A stretch of 64,000 nucleotides of DNA, taken from CBDDGJ01 sp965227805 (GTDB lineage Bacteria > Pseudomonadota > Alphaproteobacteria > RS24). Made by a program: the position numbers and the translations under genes. The DNA is taken from positions 1,472,220-1,536,219 of the forward strand of contig CBDDGJ010000003.1 of assembly GCA_965227805.1 (NCBI GenBank), given 5' to 3'. Positions 53,371 to 61,599 of this stretch are shown piece after piece. Under the pieces are notes generated by a model. That model saw only the letters and a program-made list of their open reading frames with translations, was not told the origin of the DNA and made no database searches. How positions within the stretch are numbered: the stretch's first letter is position 1; the number at the start of each line of letters is the position of its first letter.

Positions 53371-54469
53371 GGTAATCCCCCCGTAAATTAGTAGTGTTTT
53401 GCAGTAGAATTTTCTATCGTTTAGCGAAGGAGATTTACGATGAAACAGAAACGATTTAGTGAGACACAGATTATGCAGATATTGAAACAGGCGGAGCAAG
53501 GCGTTTCTGTTTCTGAACTGTGCCGCGCGCATGGTATGAGTAGCGCGAGCTTTTACAAATGGCGGAGCAAATATGGCGGGATGGATGCGTCGATGATTTC
53601 CCAGATGAAAGCCATGGCGGATGAAAACCATCGCCTGAAGCGGATGTATGCTGAGATGAGCATGCAGAATGATTTGCTGAAGGAAGCCCTTGGAAAAAAG
53701 TGGTAAGCCCTTCGCTTCGCAAAGGGATAGCGAAATGGGCAGTAAACGATAGAGGCGCGAGTATTCGGCTTGCGTGTGCCACCTTTTCTATATCACAGAC
53801 ATGCTATCGTTATCAGGCTCGCCTGAGTGATGAGAATGCCGAGATTGCTGACTGGTTGTTACGGTTGACGCATACCCATAAGAGGTGGGGTTTTGGTCTG
53901 TGTTTTTTGTATTTGCGTAATGTGAAGGGTTTTGGCTGGAACCACAAGCGGGTTTATCGGATTTACCGGGAGTTAGAGCTTAATTTGCGGATCAAGCCGC
54001 GTCAGCGTTTGAAGCGTGCGCGTCCTGCTCCTCTAGCTGTACCGGAGCGTCCCAATGAAGTCTGGTCGATGGATTTTATGGCCGACCAGCTCAGCACCGG
54101 CAAGGCGTTCCGCACCTTCAATGTATTGGATGACTTCAATCGTGAAGGGTTGGGTATAGAGGTTGATCTATCCTTACCATCTGAGCGTGTGAAGCGTTCA
54201 CTGGAGCAGATCATTGAATGGCGTGGTAAACCACGCGTGATACGTTGTGATAATGGCCCTGAATATATCAGTGGGGCAGTGAGATGCTGGGCAAATAAGC
54301 GAGGCATCCGGCTCGCTCATATCCAGCCAGGCAAGCCACAACAGAATGCTTATATTGAACGTTACAACCGCACCGTCAGCCATGAATGGCTGGAGATGAA
54401 CGAATTTAATACGATTGAGGAGGCGCAGCTCACGGCAACAAAATGGCTATGGACATATAATAATGAAAG
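53371..54469 (+). mobile_element. IS3-family insertion sequence, copy B (3'-truncated)
   Basis: It is identical in layout to copy A from its left end (GGTAATCCCCCCGT) through position 1099 of the element. It then breaks off inside orfB, where a second IS3-family element begins at 54472. The last 104 bp, including the right inverted repeat, are missing on both sides of the second element, so this was not a simple insertion. Confidence 0.92.
53440..53706 (+). CDS. IS3-family OrfA, copy B
   Basis: An 88-residue helix-turn-helix protein identical in sequence to the copy A and copy C OrfA proteins, with the same A_AAA_AAG slippery site before its stop (53694-53700). It is intact, but its orfB partner is truncated. 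Confidence 0.93.
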   Translation: MKQKRFSETQIMQILKQAEQGVSVSELCRAHGMSSASFYKWRSKYGGMDASMISQMKAMADENHRLKRMYAEMSMQNDLLKEALGKKW

Positions 54470-54503
54470 CGTGGTCAACCCCCAATTTATATTCCACTTT
54501 TAA
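53700..54503 (+). pseudogene. IS3-family OrfB, copy B, C-terminally truncated
   Basis: Identical to copy A OrfB through residue 256 (ending YNNE). It then reads about 11 residues of foreign sequence from the neighbouring IS to a stop. D125, D184 and E220 are retained, but the last 28 native residues and the right IS end are gone. The copy cannot move by itself. Confidence 0.9.
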
Positions 54504-55375
54504 GTTAGTAATTGGTCTATTTTGTTTGGTTTTTTGTTTATCTGTTCGGCTCCATGGAGCGTAGCGGAATGGGGCTGAACAGATAAACGCGCCATTGGGG
54601 CTGGTGGACAGTATCCAAGCGCGCTGTGCGGTCTGATATGGTTGTAATGGTTACGCCAATCCTCAATGATGATTTGCGCCTCCATGAGCGTATAGAACAA
54701 TTCACCATTGAGCAGTTCATCACGTAATCGGCCATTAAAGCTTTCATTATAGCCGTTCTCCCATGGACTTCCTGGTTCAATATAGGATGTCTTCACCTTC
54801 AGCTTGTGTAGCCACTCTTTCAATGTGCTGGCGGTGAATTCACTACCATTATCCGAACGAATATACGCGGGCATACCATGCTTTAGGAATAAATCGCTTA
54901 AGACATCCAACATATCATCACTATTGAGGCGGTAATCAACACGGATAGCAAGACATTGACGCGTGAACTCATCAATCACCGTCAACATGCGTATCTTCTT
55001 ACCATTGCTAAGACGATCCGCTACAAAATCATAGCTCCAGACATGGTTCGCCCAGCAGGGGCGGAGACGGATACAAGAACCATCATTGAGGTATAAACGG
55101 CCACGTTTCTTCTGCTTTTTCGGGACTTTCAGTCCTTCCTCACGCCAGATGCGTTCCACGCGCTTGTGATTGACCTGCCAGCCTTGTGTGCGTAATAACG
55201 CGGTAATACGCTTGTAACCATAGCGGCCATAGCGGTGTGCCAAGCAGATGATATCCTCACGAAGGCGTCCTTCATCATCGGGGGTGCGGTTTTTATAGCG
55301 CTGAACACAGCGGCACACGCCAAGCGCATCACATGCACGACGTTCAGATATGCCATAGCGTTGCTGAGACTGCAC
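54500..55375 (-). CDS. IS3-family OrfB transposase, second type
   Basis: A 291-residue DDE transposase: an HTH_21 region ('YGRYGYKRITALLRTQGWQV'), then the rve core with Asp in WSYDFVADRL, Asp in RSDNGSEF and Glu in 'SPWENGYNESFNGRLRDELL'. The coding frame extends upstream of the nominal start to overlap orfA. The product is expected as an OrfAB fusion by -1 slippage at GGGAAAC. The frame is intact. Confidence 0.9.
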   Translation of the reverse strand: MQSQQRYGISERRACDALGVCRCVQRYKNRTPDDEGRLREDIICLAHRYGRYGYKRITALLRTQGWQVNHKRVERIWREEGLKVPKKQKKRGRLYLNDGSCIRLRPCWANHVWSYDFVADRLSNGKKIRMLTVIDEFTRQCLAIRVDYRLNSDDMLDVLSDLFLKHGMPAYIRSDNGSEFTASTLKEWLHKLKVKTSYIEPGSPWENGYNESFNGRLRDELLNGELFYTLMEAQIIIEDWRNHYNHIRPHSALGYCPPAPMARLSVQPHSATLHGAEQINKKPNKIDQLLT

Positions 55376-55401
55376 GACACAACGACGCTTCCGTTCAGCG
55401 C

Positions 55402-55680
55402 TTAGAAGTTTCCCTCGGCTGCATCTTTCAATATCTGTTTGTCTAGTGTAAGATCAGCCACCACACGCTTTAAACGGGCATTCTCAGATTCTAACGCCTT
55501 AAGGCGCTTCGCTTGGCTCACCTGCATGCCCCCATAAGCCTTACGCCATTTGTAATACGTCGCATCCGATATGCCAAGCGCACGGCATATCTCATCAATA
55601 CTCTTACCATGACCAGACAAAACCTCTGCCTCCCTAAGTTTGCGAATAATCTGTTCCGGTTTATGGCGTAATTTACTCAT
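55402..55680 (-). CDS. IS3-family OrfA, second type
   Basis: A 92-residue helix-turn-helix protein with 'KPEQIIRKLREAEVLSGHGK', 'ALGISDATYYKWRKAYGGM' and a leucine-zipper-like 'LKALESENARLKRVVADL'. Four codons before its stop the sequence is G_GGA_AAC in the zero frame (plus-strand 55408-55414), a strong -1 slippery heptamer linking it to orfB. Confidence 0.9.
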   Translation of the reverse strand: MSKLRHKPEQIIRKLREAEVLSGHGKSIDEICRALGISDATYYKWRKAYGGMQVSQAKRLKALESENARLKRVVADLTLDKQILKDAAEGNF

Positions 55681-55758
55681 ATATAACTCCTATAATTTAA
55701 TCAAATATTGTACCCTAAAAACGAGATAAATAATCGAACTAATTATAGGGGGTGGGTC

Positions 55759-55939
55759 AGCTAGCATAATATCTCCCTGTAGAATACTCATAACGTCGCT
55801 TCTTTGTTGAATTAGCGATCACCAATCTATCCTTTTCAAAAATCTTATCGGTGTAATCCCTAATTTCTCCTATTAGACATCGTGTATCTATTGATTCAAA
55901 ATGGTGTAGATATTGCGTAGTCATCGGTTCAATTATCAA
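55759..55939 (-). pseudogene. Phosphopantetheinyl transferase (EntD/Sfp-like), N-terminal remnant
   Basis: About 60 residues from a TTG at 55939 (or ATG 55924) end in NSTKKRRYEYSTGRYYA, the 'KRRxEFxTGRxxA' signature near the N-terminus of EntD-type 4'-phosphopantetheinyl transferases. The frame then runs into the IS end and stops. The magnesium-binding and catalytic parts are lost. It lies just downstream of the tetA-like gene on the same strand, so it may once have been in that operon. Confidence 0.6.
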
Positions 55940-55943
55940 GGAG

Positions 55944-55960
55944 ACTGTTTGTCAAACAGT
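55944..55960. repeat. Short perfect palindrome between the efflux and transferase genes
   Basis: ACTGTTTG-T-CAAACAGT forms an 8-bp inverted repeat around one base, between the efflux-gene stop (55967) and the transferase remnant. It has no T-run. It could be a weak terminator stem or an operator; nothing else supports either reading. Confidence 0.4.
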
Positions 55961-55966
55961 TATCCG

Positions 55967-57208
55967 TTAGCTTTGGCGTCGTAAAAAGAGGGTTTTTCGA
56001 AGAATAACAACAGCAATCAGCACCAGAAAGGCTGAAAATAAAAACGGGGCACCTGGAAGGTAATATCCAACACCGTCGGAAAAATGAGAAAATATCTGTG
56101 TTGCTATAATAGGCCCAAGTATGACAGCTAAACTACTGGTACTTGCAATAGCTCCTTGCAATTCACCTTGTGCATTAGGATCAACTTCCGCTGTCATCAG
56201 ACTTTGCAAAGCGGGAAGAGCCATTCCTGGTATTACTCCTACAATTATTGCCATCATTACAAATGAGTTTGACGGTGCCCATGCGAGGAGCAAGTAGGAC
56301 GGAACAGCGAAACTGAGGCTCCAAAATACTGTTTTAGAAGCGCCAAAGCGGGCAATGGATTTCCCGGTAAAATAGGCTTGTGAGATTGCTAGAAGAATTC
56401 CGTAAAATGCGACGCTGAGACCAGCTAACATGGGTGTCCAACCAAACTTCAGCGCACCCCAATAAGGCCATATAGAATATTGGGACTGCGCACCAAAATA
56501 AATCAGGAAAGTGGTGATTAGGCAGCCGAGAACAAATTTTGAGTTACTGATTCGAATTAATGATCCAAGCGGATTTGCTCGCTTAAAAGAAAATGGACGG
56601 CGGTTCTCCGGAGGAAGCGTTTCCCGCAATAAGAAAAATCCGATGGCGAACCCGAGAAATGCCAATATCGCGGCGATAACGAAGGGCAACCTAGTGTCGA
56701 ACTCACCAGCCAAGCCGCCGATTGCTGGTCCAAATACATATCCGAGAGCACCTGCACCGCTAAGTATACCAAACCTCTTACCTCGTTCGGCAAGCGGGAC
56801 ACTGTCCGCTATTGTACTATTTGCGGTCACAACAGCCGCACCCATTATTCCTGAGAGAGTGCGCGCAACTGCCAGCCATACGAGCGAAGAAGCAAACGCC
56901 ATTGCAACATAGCAAAGCCCCAATATGCTCAGCGTAACCAATAGAACAGGTCTGCGTCCCAGAGTATCGCTCACACCTCCGATAATTGGCGCAAAGAGGA
57001 ATTGCATAAAGGCATATGCAAAAATCAATAGCCCGCCCACCTCAGCGGCACGCCTCATGTCAAATCCCCCCAATTCCTGAATTAAGAACGGCAACACCGG
57101 GAAAATGAGGCCAATGCCCAGCATGTCCACGAATACAACGAATGCGACGATTGCGAACGTGGCACCGGACTTCTCCTTCGATGCATTATTATCAGATATG
57201 AGTTTCAC
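55967..57208 (-). CDS. MFS efflux transporter, TetA (drug:H+ antiporter) family
   Basis: A 413-residue protein with 12 predicted membrane helices. It has the DHA1 motif A in 'GGVSDTLGRRPVLL' after helix 2 and the motif C-like 'GYVFGPAIGGLAGEF' in helix 5. The N-terminus 'FVDMLGIGLIFPVLPFLI' is the TetA-type opening. It exports a drug or metabolite by proton exchange; actual tetracycline resistance cannot be claimed from this. The start is GTG 57208. No tetR is adjacent. It lies between IS copies D and C, so it may have been acquired with them. Confidence 0.85.
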   Translation of the reverse strand: MKLISDNNASKEKSGATFAIVAFVVFVDMLGIGLIFPVLPFLIQELGGFDMRRAAEVGGLLIFAYAFMQFLFAPIIGGVSDTLGRRPVLLVTLSILGLCYVAMAFASSLVWLAVARTLSGIMGAAVVTANSTIADSVPLAERGKRFGILSGAGALGYVFGPAIGGLAGEFDTRLPFVIAAILAFLGFAIGFFLLRETLPPENRRPFSFKRANPLGSLIRISNSKFVLGCLITTFLIYFGAQSQYSIWPYWGALKFGWTPMLAGLSVAFYGILLAISQAYFTGKSIARFGASKTVFWSLSFAVPSYLLLAWAPSNSFVMMAIIVGVIPGMALPALQSLMTAEVDPNAQGELQGAIASTSSLAVILGPIIATQIFSHFSDGVGYYLPGAPFLFSAFLVLIAVVILRKTLFLRRQS

Positions 57209-57350
57209 TAGACTATTATACCTATCATTAATGTAATTTCGAGAATGTGTTTCAAGTTAAGCTAACCAATCAACACGCGTAGAATAAATCATACACTCTA
57301 CCTATACCTTAGTCACCCCATTTATTGAATTGGTAATCCCCCCATTATTA

Positions 57351-58205
57351 TTAGGGTTCTGAAGTAGACAGTTTTGTTTTGGTGGCTTTAGCCAGTTTCA
57401 TTGCTGGTGTTATGCCGCCGATAGCCATATTAGGTCTTTCATTATTATATGTCCATAGCCATTTTGTTGCCGTGAGCTGCGCCTCCTCAATCGTATTAAA
57501 TTCGTTCATCTCCAGCCATTCATGGCTGACGGTGCGGTTGTAACGTTCAATATAAGCATTCTGTTGTGGCTTGCCTGGCTGGATATGAGCGAGCCGGATG
57601 CCTCGCTTATTTGCCCAGCATCTCACTGCCCCACTGATATATTCAGGGCCATTATCACAACGTATCACGCGTGGTTTACCACGCCATTCAATGATCTGCT
57701 CCAGTGAACGCTTCACACGCTCAGATGGTAAGGATAGATCAACCTCTATACCCAACCCTTCACGATTGAAGTCATCCAATACATTGAAGGTGCGGAACGC
57801 CTTGCCGGTGCTGAGCTGGTCGGCCATAAAATCCATCGACCAGACTTCATTGGGACGCTCCGGTACAGCTAGAGGAGCAGGACGCGCACGCTTCAAACGC
57901 TGACGCGGCTTGATCCGCAAATTAAGCTCTAACTCCCGGTAAATCCGATAAACCCGCTTGTGGTTCCAGCCAAAACCCTTCACATTACGCAAATACAAAA
58001 AACACAGACCAAAACCCCACCTCTTATGGGTATGCGTCAACCGTAACAACCAGTCAGCAATCTCGGCATTCTCATCACTCAGGCGAGCCTGATAACGATA
58101 GCATGTCTGTGATATAGAAAAGGTGGCACACGCAAGCCGAATACTCGCGCCTCTATCGTTTACTGCCCATTTCGCTATCCCTTTGCGAAGCGAAGGGCTT
58201 ACCAC
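57351..58205 (-). CDS. IS3-family OrfB transposase, copy C
   Basis: 284 residues, identical to copy A OrfB, with D125, D184 and E220 intact. It is expected to be expressed by -1 frameshifting from orfA. Because both this copy and copy A are full length, either could supply transposase to the truncated copy B. Confidence 0.93.
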   Translation of the reverse strand: MVSPSLRKGIAKWAVNDRGASIRLACATFSISQTCYRYQARLSDENAEIADWLLRLTHTHKRWGFGLCFLYLRNVKGFGWNHKRVYRIYRELELNLRIKPRQRLKRARPAPLAVPERPNEVWSMDFMADQLSTGKAFRTFNVLDDFNREGLGIEVDLSLPSERVKRSLEQIIEWRGKPRVIRCDNGPEYISGAVRCWANKRGIRLAHIQPGKPQQNAYIERYNRTVSHEWLEMNEFNTIEEAQLTATKWLWTYNNERPNMAIGGITPAMKLAKATKTKLSTSEP

Positions 58206-58465
58206 TTTTTTCCAAGGGCTTCCTTCAGCAAATCATTCTGCATGCTCATCTCAGCATACATCCGCTTCAGGCGATGGTTTTCATCCGCCATGGCTTTCAT
58301 CTGGGAAATCATCGACGCATCCATCCCGCCATATTTGCTCCGCCATTTGTAAAAGCTCGCGCTACTCATACCATGCGCGCGGCACAGTTCAGAAACAGAA
58401 ACGCCTTGCTCCGCCTGTTTCAATATCTGCATAATCTGTGTCTCACTAAATCGTTTCTGTTTCAT
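58199..58465 (-). CDS. IS3-family OrfA, copy C
   Basis: 88 residues, identical to the other two OrfA copies, ending at the same A_AAA_AAG slippery site (plus-strand 58205-58211). Confidence 0.93.
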   Translation of the reverse strand: MKQKRFSETQIMQILKQAEQGVSVSELCRAHGMSSASFYKWRSKYGGMDASMISQMKAMADENHRLKRMYAEMSMQNDLLKEALGKKW

Positions 58466-58534
58466 CGTAAATCTCCTTCGCTAAACGATAGAAAATTCTA
58501 CTGCAAAACACTACTAATTTACGGGGGGATTACC

Positions 58535-58878
58535 CATACGGGTTGTGTAATGCCCAGCAAACCAGCCATAGTGGCGCTTGAACGTGGGTAAGTTAGGGTA
58601 ACAGTTTTTATATGTGTATATAAACTATAACTGGAAACTCGTAAAAAAGTTGCAAAAAAGGTAACAAATAGGTTTTTAGAAAAGCTAGGTATCGAAGCCA
58701 TTATATAGCGTAGATAACTGGCTTTCTAACAAGATTAAGTTTGTCAGATTTACCCTCCAGTAAAACCAGTCCGATTCAAATCATACATACGATTGTTTTT
58801 AGGGGGGCTTACTTTACCTGCTTGCACCTAAAACAGTAATATTGTAAGTTTTTGGCACCAATAATTGAGAGGATAATC
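58535..58878. other. Gene-free stretch before the repeat protein
   Basis: These 344 bp contain no frame that I can support and no tRNA. The sequence is AT-rich, with A- and T-runs in 58590-58700. It probably holds the promoter of the BspA-like gene. TTGCAC with TAAGTT 17 bases downstream (around 58826-58854) is a weak candidate. The first 30 bp next to the IS may be the remnant of an interrupted gene. Confidence 0.5.
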
Positions 58879-61410
58879 ATGACATTAAGCACAACCGCAC
58901 AAGTGGGCACTGCATCCCAAAATGTGACGACGCAAAATATAGCCGTGCTTGATTTTTTGAAACCTTATTTCAAAACCAAACATAGAAGACTCTATGAACC
59001 TTTTGGTATGATGACATCCATGCTGGTGCTTACAGCCTGTGGCGGTGGCGGCGGCAGTGACGGGGGTGATACTGGTAATGACCCGGATGATGATAATGGT
59101 AGTGACGGGGATGACGACACATCTAACGAAGACCAAGTTATGGCGGCTATTTTAGAGGATTCTGCGTCTGTTGGTGGGGCGCAAAATGCTGATGGGGTGG
59201 CGGTAACGGTAGAAGAGCTTATGCTTGTTTCAACGGGGGTAAATAAATATTTAGAAAGTCGTTATCAGCAAGCCATACAAGCAGAAACAGGCTTTTCCAA
59301 CCTCCCGACCGCGGCCGAGGTGCAAGACCTTATTACACAGGAAAGTGCTGATTTGTCATCACTTTATGAAGGGGAGTATAACAGTTTTGACGGCCACTAT
59401 TATGATTCTACTGATTTCAATGATGATATATCCGATATGGATACCTCATTGGCGACCAATATGTCTGCTATGTTCCGCGGGGCAGATAGTTTCAATCAGG
59501 ATATAGGCGATTGGGATGTAGCCAATGTCACAAATATGGGCCATATGTTTTCTTATGCCACCGCCTTTAATCAGGATATAGGTGACTGGGATGTAGCCAA
59601 TGTAACGCATATGAACAGTATGTTTTCAGGCGCCGATGCCTTTAACCAGGATATAGGCAGCTGGGATGTAGCGAATGTAACGGATATGAGCTGGATGTTT
59701 ACGCGTGCCGGCGCGTTTAATCAGAATATAGGCGACTGGGATGTAGCGAATGTAACGGATATGAGCGGTATGTTTGATGAGGCCTCCGCCTTTAATCAGC
59801 ATATAGGCGATTGGGATGTAGCGAATGTAACAGATATGAGCGGTATGTTTAATGAGGCCTCCGCCTTTAATCAGGATATAAGCAGCTGGGGTGTATCCAA
59901 TGTGACCACTATGGATAGTATGTTTTATTACGCCAAGGCCTTTGATCAGGATATAGGTAGCTGGGATGTATCTAATGTAAAGGATATGAGCCTTATGTTT
60001 TATCTCGCCGATTCTTTTACCCAGGATATAGGCGATTGGGATGTAGCCAATGTCACAAATATGGGCCATATGTTTTCTTATGCCACCGCCTTTAATCAGG
60101 ATATAGGCGATTGGGATGTAGCCAATGTAACGCATATGAGCGGTATGTTTTCAGGCGCCGATGCCTTTAACCAGGATATAGGCAGCTGGGATGTAGCGAA
60201 TGTAACGGATATGAGCTGGATGTTTACGCGTGCCGGCGCGTTTAATCAGAATATAGGCGACTGGGATGTAGCGAATGTAACGGATATGAGCTGGATGTTT
60301 TATCTCGCCGATTCTTTTAACCAGGATATAGGCGACTGGGATGTAGCGAATGTAACGGATATGAGCGGTATGTTTGATGAGGCCTCCGCCTTTAATCAGG
60401 ATATAAGCAGCTGGGATGTAGCGAATGTAACGGATATGAGCTGGATGTTTAAGAGTGCCGGCGCGTTTAATCAGAATATAGGCGACTGGGATGTAGCGAA
60501 TGTAACGGATATGAGCTGGATGTTTAATGAAGCCGTCTCTTTTGACCAGGATATAGGCGATTGGGATGTATCACGTGTCACGGATATGGGCTATATGTTT
60601 GAGAACACCAACGCCTTTAATCAGGATATAGGCAGTTGGGATGTATCTAACGTGACGGATATGAGCGATATGTTTAGGAACGCCGACGCCTTTAACCAAG
60701 ATATAGGCAGCTGGGATGTATCAAGTGTGACGACTATGAGCGATATGTTTAGAAGCGCCTACGCCTTTAATCAGGATATAGGCGATTGGGATGTAGCCAA
60801 TGTAACGCATATGAACAGTATGTTTTCAGACGCTGACGCCTTTAACCAAGCTATAGGTAGCTGGAATGTGTCTAATGTCACGGATATGAGCTATATGTTT
60901 TCTTACACCACCGCCTTTAATCAGGACATAGGCAGCTGGGATGTAGCGAATGTAACGAATATGTATGGTATGTTTCTTAGAGCCGACACCTTTAATCAGG
61001 ATATAGGCAGCTGGGATGTATCACGTGTCACGGATATGGGCTATATGTTTAGGAACGCCGACGCCTTTAATCAGGATATAGGTAGCTGGGATGTATCACG
61101 TGTCACGGATATGGGCTATATGTTTTGGTCGGCTACAGCTTTTAATCAGGATATAGGTGATTGGGATATATCTTCACTTACTGATGCTACTGATATGTTT
61201 GCAGGCGTAACCTTAAGCACAGAGAATTATGATAGCCTATTGATGGGATGGTCAACATTAGATACCGATGCTGGCGAAACAGAAATTCAAGAGGGTGTTA
61301 TATTTGATGGCGGCAATAGTAAATATAGTGATGCAGCTGAAGATGCCCGCAATATTCTCATCAATGATTATGGCTGGACGATAACGGATGGCGGGCTAGA
61401 CGTTGTATAA
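58879..61410 (+). CDS. BspA-like repeat surface protein (DUF285 repeats)
   Basis: An 843-residue secreted or surface protein. A basic stretch and short hydrophobic segment end in LTACGGGGGS (about 44-55), lipobox-like, though the N-terminal region before it is unusually long for a lipoprotein signal. An Asp/Gly-rich linker (about 55-85) leads to a helical domain (about 85-195). Then come 23 tandem 25-residue BspA/DUF285 repeats, consensus FNQDIGDWDVANVTDMSxMF (about 205-779), and a 65-residue C-terminal cap. Such repeats form leucine-rich-repeat-like solenoids used for adhesion. GAGAGGA precedes ATG 58879. Confidence 0.85.
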   Translation: MTLSTTAQVGTASQNVTTQNIAVLDFLKPYFKTKHRRLYEPFGMMTSMLVLTACGGGGGSDGGDTGNDPDDDNGSDGDDDTSNEDQVMAAILEDSASVGGAQNADGVAVTVEELMLVSTGVNKYLESRYQQAIQAETGFSNLPTAAEVQDLITQESADLSSLYEGEYNSFDGHYYDSTDFNDDISDMDTSLATNMSAMFRGADSFNQDIGDWDVANVTNMGHMFSYATAFNQDIGDWDVANVTHMNSMFSGADAFNQDIGSWDVANVTDMSWMFTRAGAFNQNIGDWDVANVTDMSGMFDEASAFNQHIGDWDVANVTDMSGMFNEASAFNQDISSWGVSNVTTMDSMFYYAKAFDQDIGSWDVSNVKDMSLMFYLADSFTQDIGDWDVANVTNMGHMFSYATAFNQDIGDWDVANVTHMSGMFSGADAFNQDIGSWDVANVTDMSWMFTRAGAFNQNIGDWDVANVTDMSWMFYLADSFNQDIGDWDVANVTDMSGMFDEASAFNQDISSWDVANVTDMSWMFKSAGAFNQNIGDWDVANVTDMSWMFNEAVSFDQDIGDWDVSRVTDMGYMFENTNAFNQDIGSWDVSNVTDMSDMFRNADAFNQDIGSWDVSSVTTMSDMFRSAYAFNQDIGDWDVANVTHMNSMFSDADAFNQAIGSWNVSNVTDMSYMFSYTTAFNQDIGSWDVANVTNMYGMFLRADTFNQDIGSWDVSRVTDMGYMFRNADAFNQDIGSWDVSRVTDMGYMFWSATAFNQDIGDWDISSLTDATDMFAGVTLSTENYDSLLMGWSTLDTDAGETEIQEGVIFDGGNSKYSDAAEDARNILINDYGWTITDGGLDVV
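59491..61215 (+). repeat. 23 tandem 75-bp coding repeats
   Basis: Twenty-three 75-base units run without interruption or frame change; the last is divergent. Units 1-3 and units 8-10 are nearly identical at DNA level (a 525-bp shift), as are units 4 and 12. This shows that blocks of several units have been duplicated. Because every unit is a multiple of three, unequal recombination changes length while keeping the protein in frame. Confidence 0.93.
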
Positions 61411-61599
61411 ATAATCGGTCTGGTTGATCTGGTGATGGTCTCATAGCATGTGAAGGTCGAAACTAAAAAAGGCGTATAACCTTTATATGACAAGATGAAT
61501 GAAAGCACTTTGTGGTGTAAGTCATCTTATAGAGTAAACGCTTTTAACCTCCGCCATAGACTGCATATATCTGTTATATGTATTATAGTTTGACATTTT

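Larger units (their letters stand above)
54472..55758 (-). mobile_element. IS3-family insertion sequence, second type (copy D)
   Basis: An element of about 1287 bp with TG...CA ends: TGGTCAACCCCC on the left and, read inward, TGACCCACCCCC on the right (9 of 12 bases shared). It encodes orfA and orfB on the minus strand. The flanks are a broken IS copy B on one side and a broken phosphopantetheinyl-transferase gene on the other, with no clear target duplication. This fits a deletion by recombination between two copies. Confidence 0.87.
57332..58534 (-). mobile_element. IS3-family insertion sequence, copy C (complete, 1203 bp, inverted)
   Basis: It has the same length as copy A but the opposite orientation, with ends GGTAATCCCCCCAT (left) and GGTAATCCCCCCGT (right, read inward). 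OrfA and OrfB are identical to copy A. The flanks (GAATT and CATAC) show no target duplication. With copy B it brackets the tetA-like gene in inverted orientation, as in a composite transposon. Confidence 0.9.

Noticed and set aside
57598..57903. 101-codon frames antisense to the IS orfB genes (also at 39628 and 54002)
   Set aside because: They are the same antisense shadow in all three IS copies, not independent genes.
59626..60135. 169-codon minus-strand frame within the repeat array
   Set aside because: It is an antisense by-product of the codon periodicity of the repeats and has no start signal.
59491..61215. Regular 75-bp periodicity, at first sight CRISPR-like
   Set aside because: There are no variable spacers; the units are contiguous, in frame and encode BspA-type repeats.
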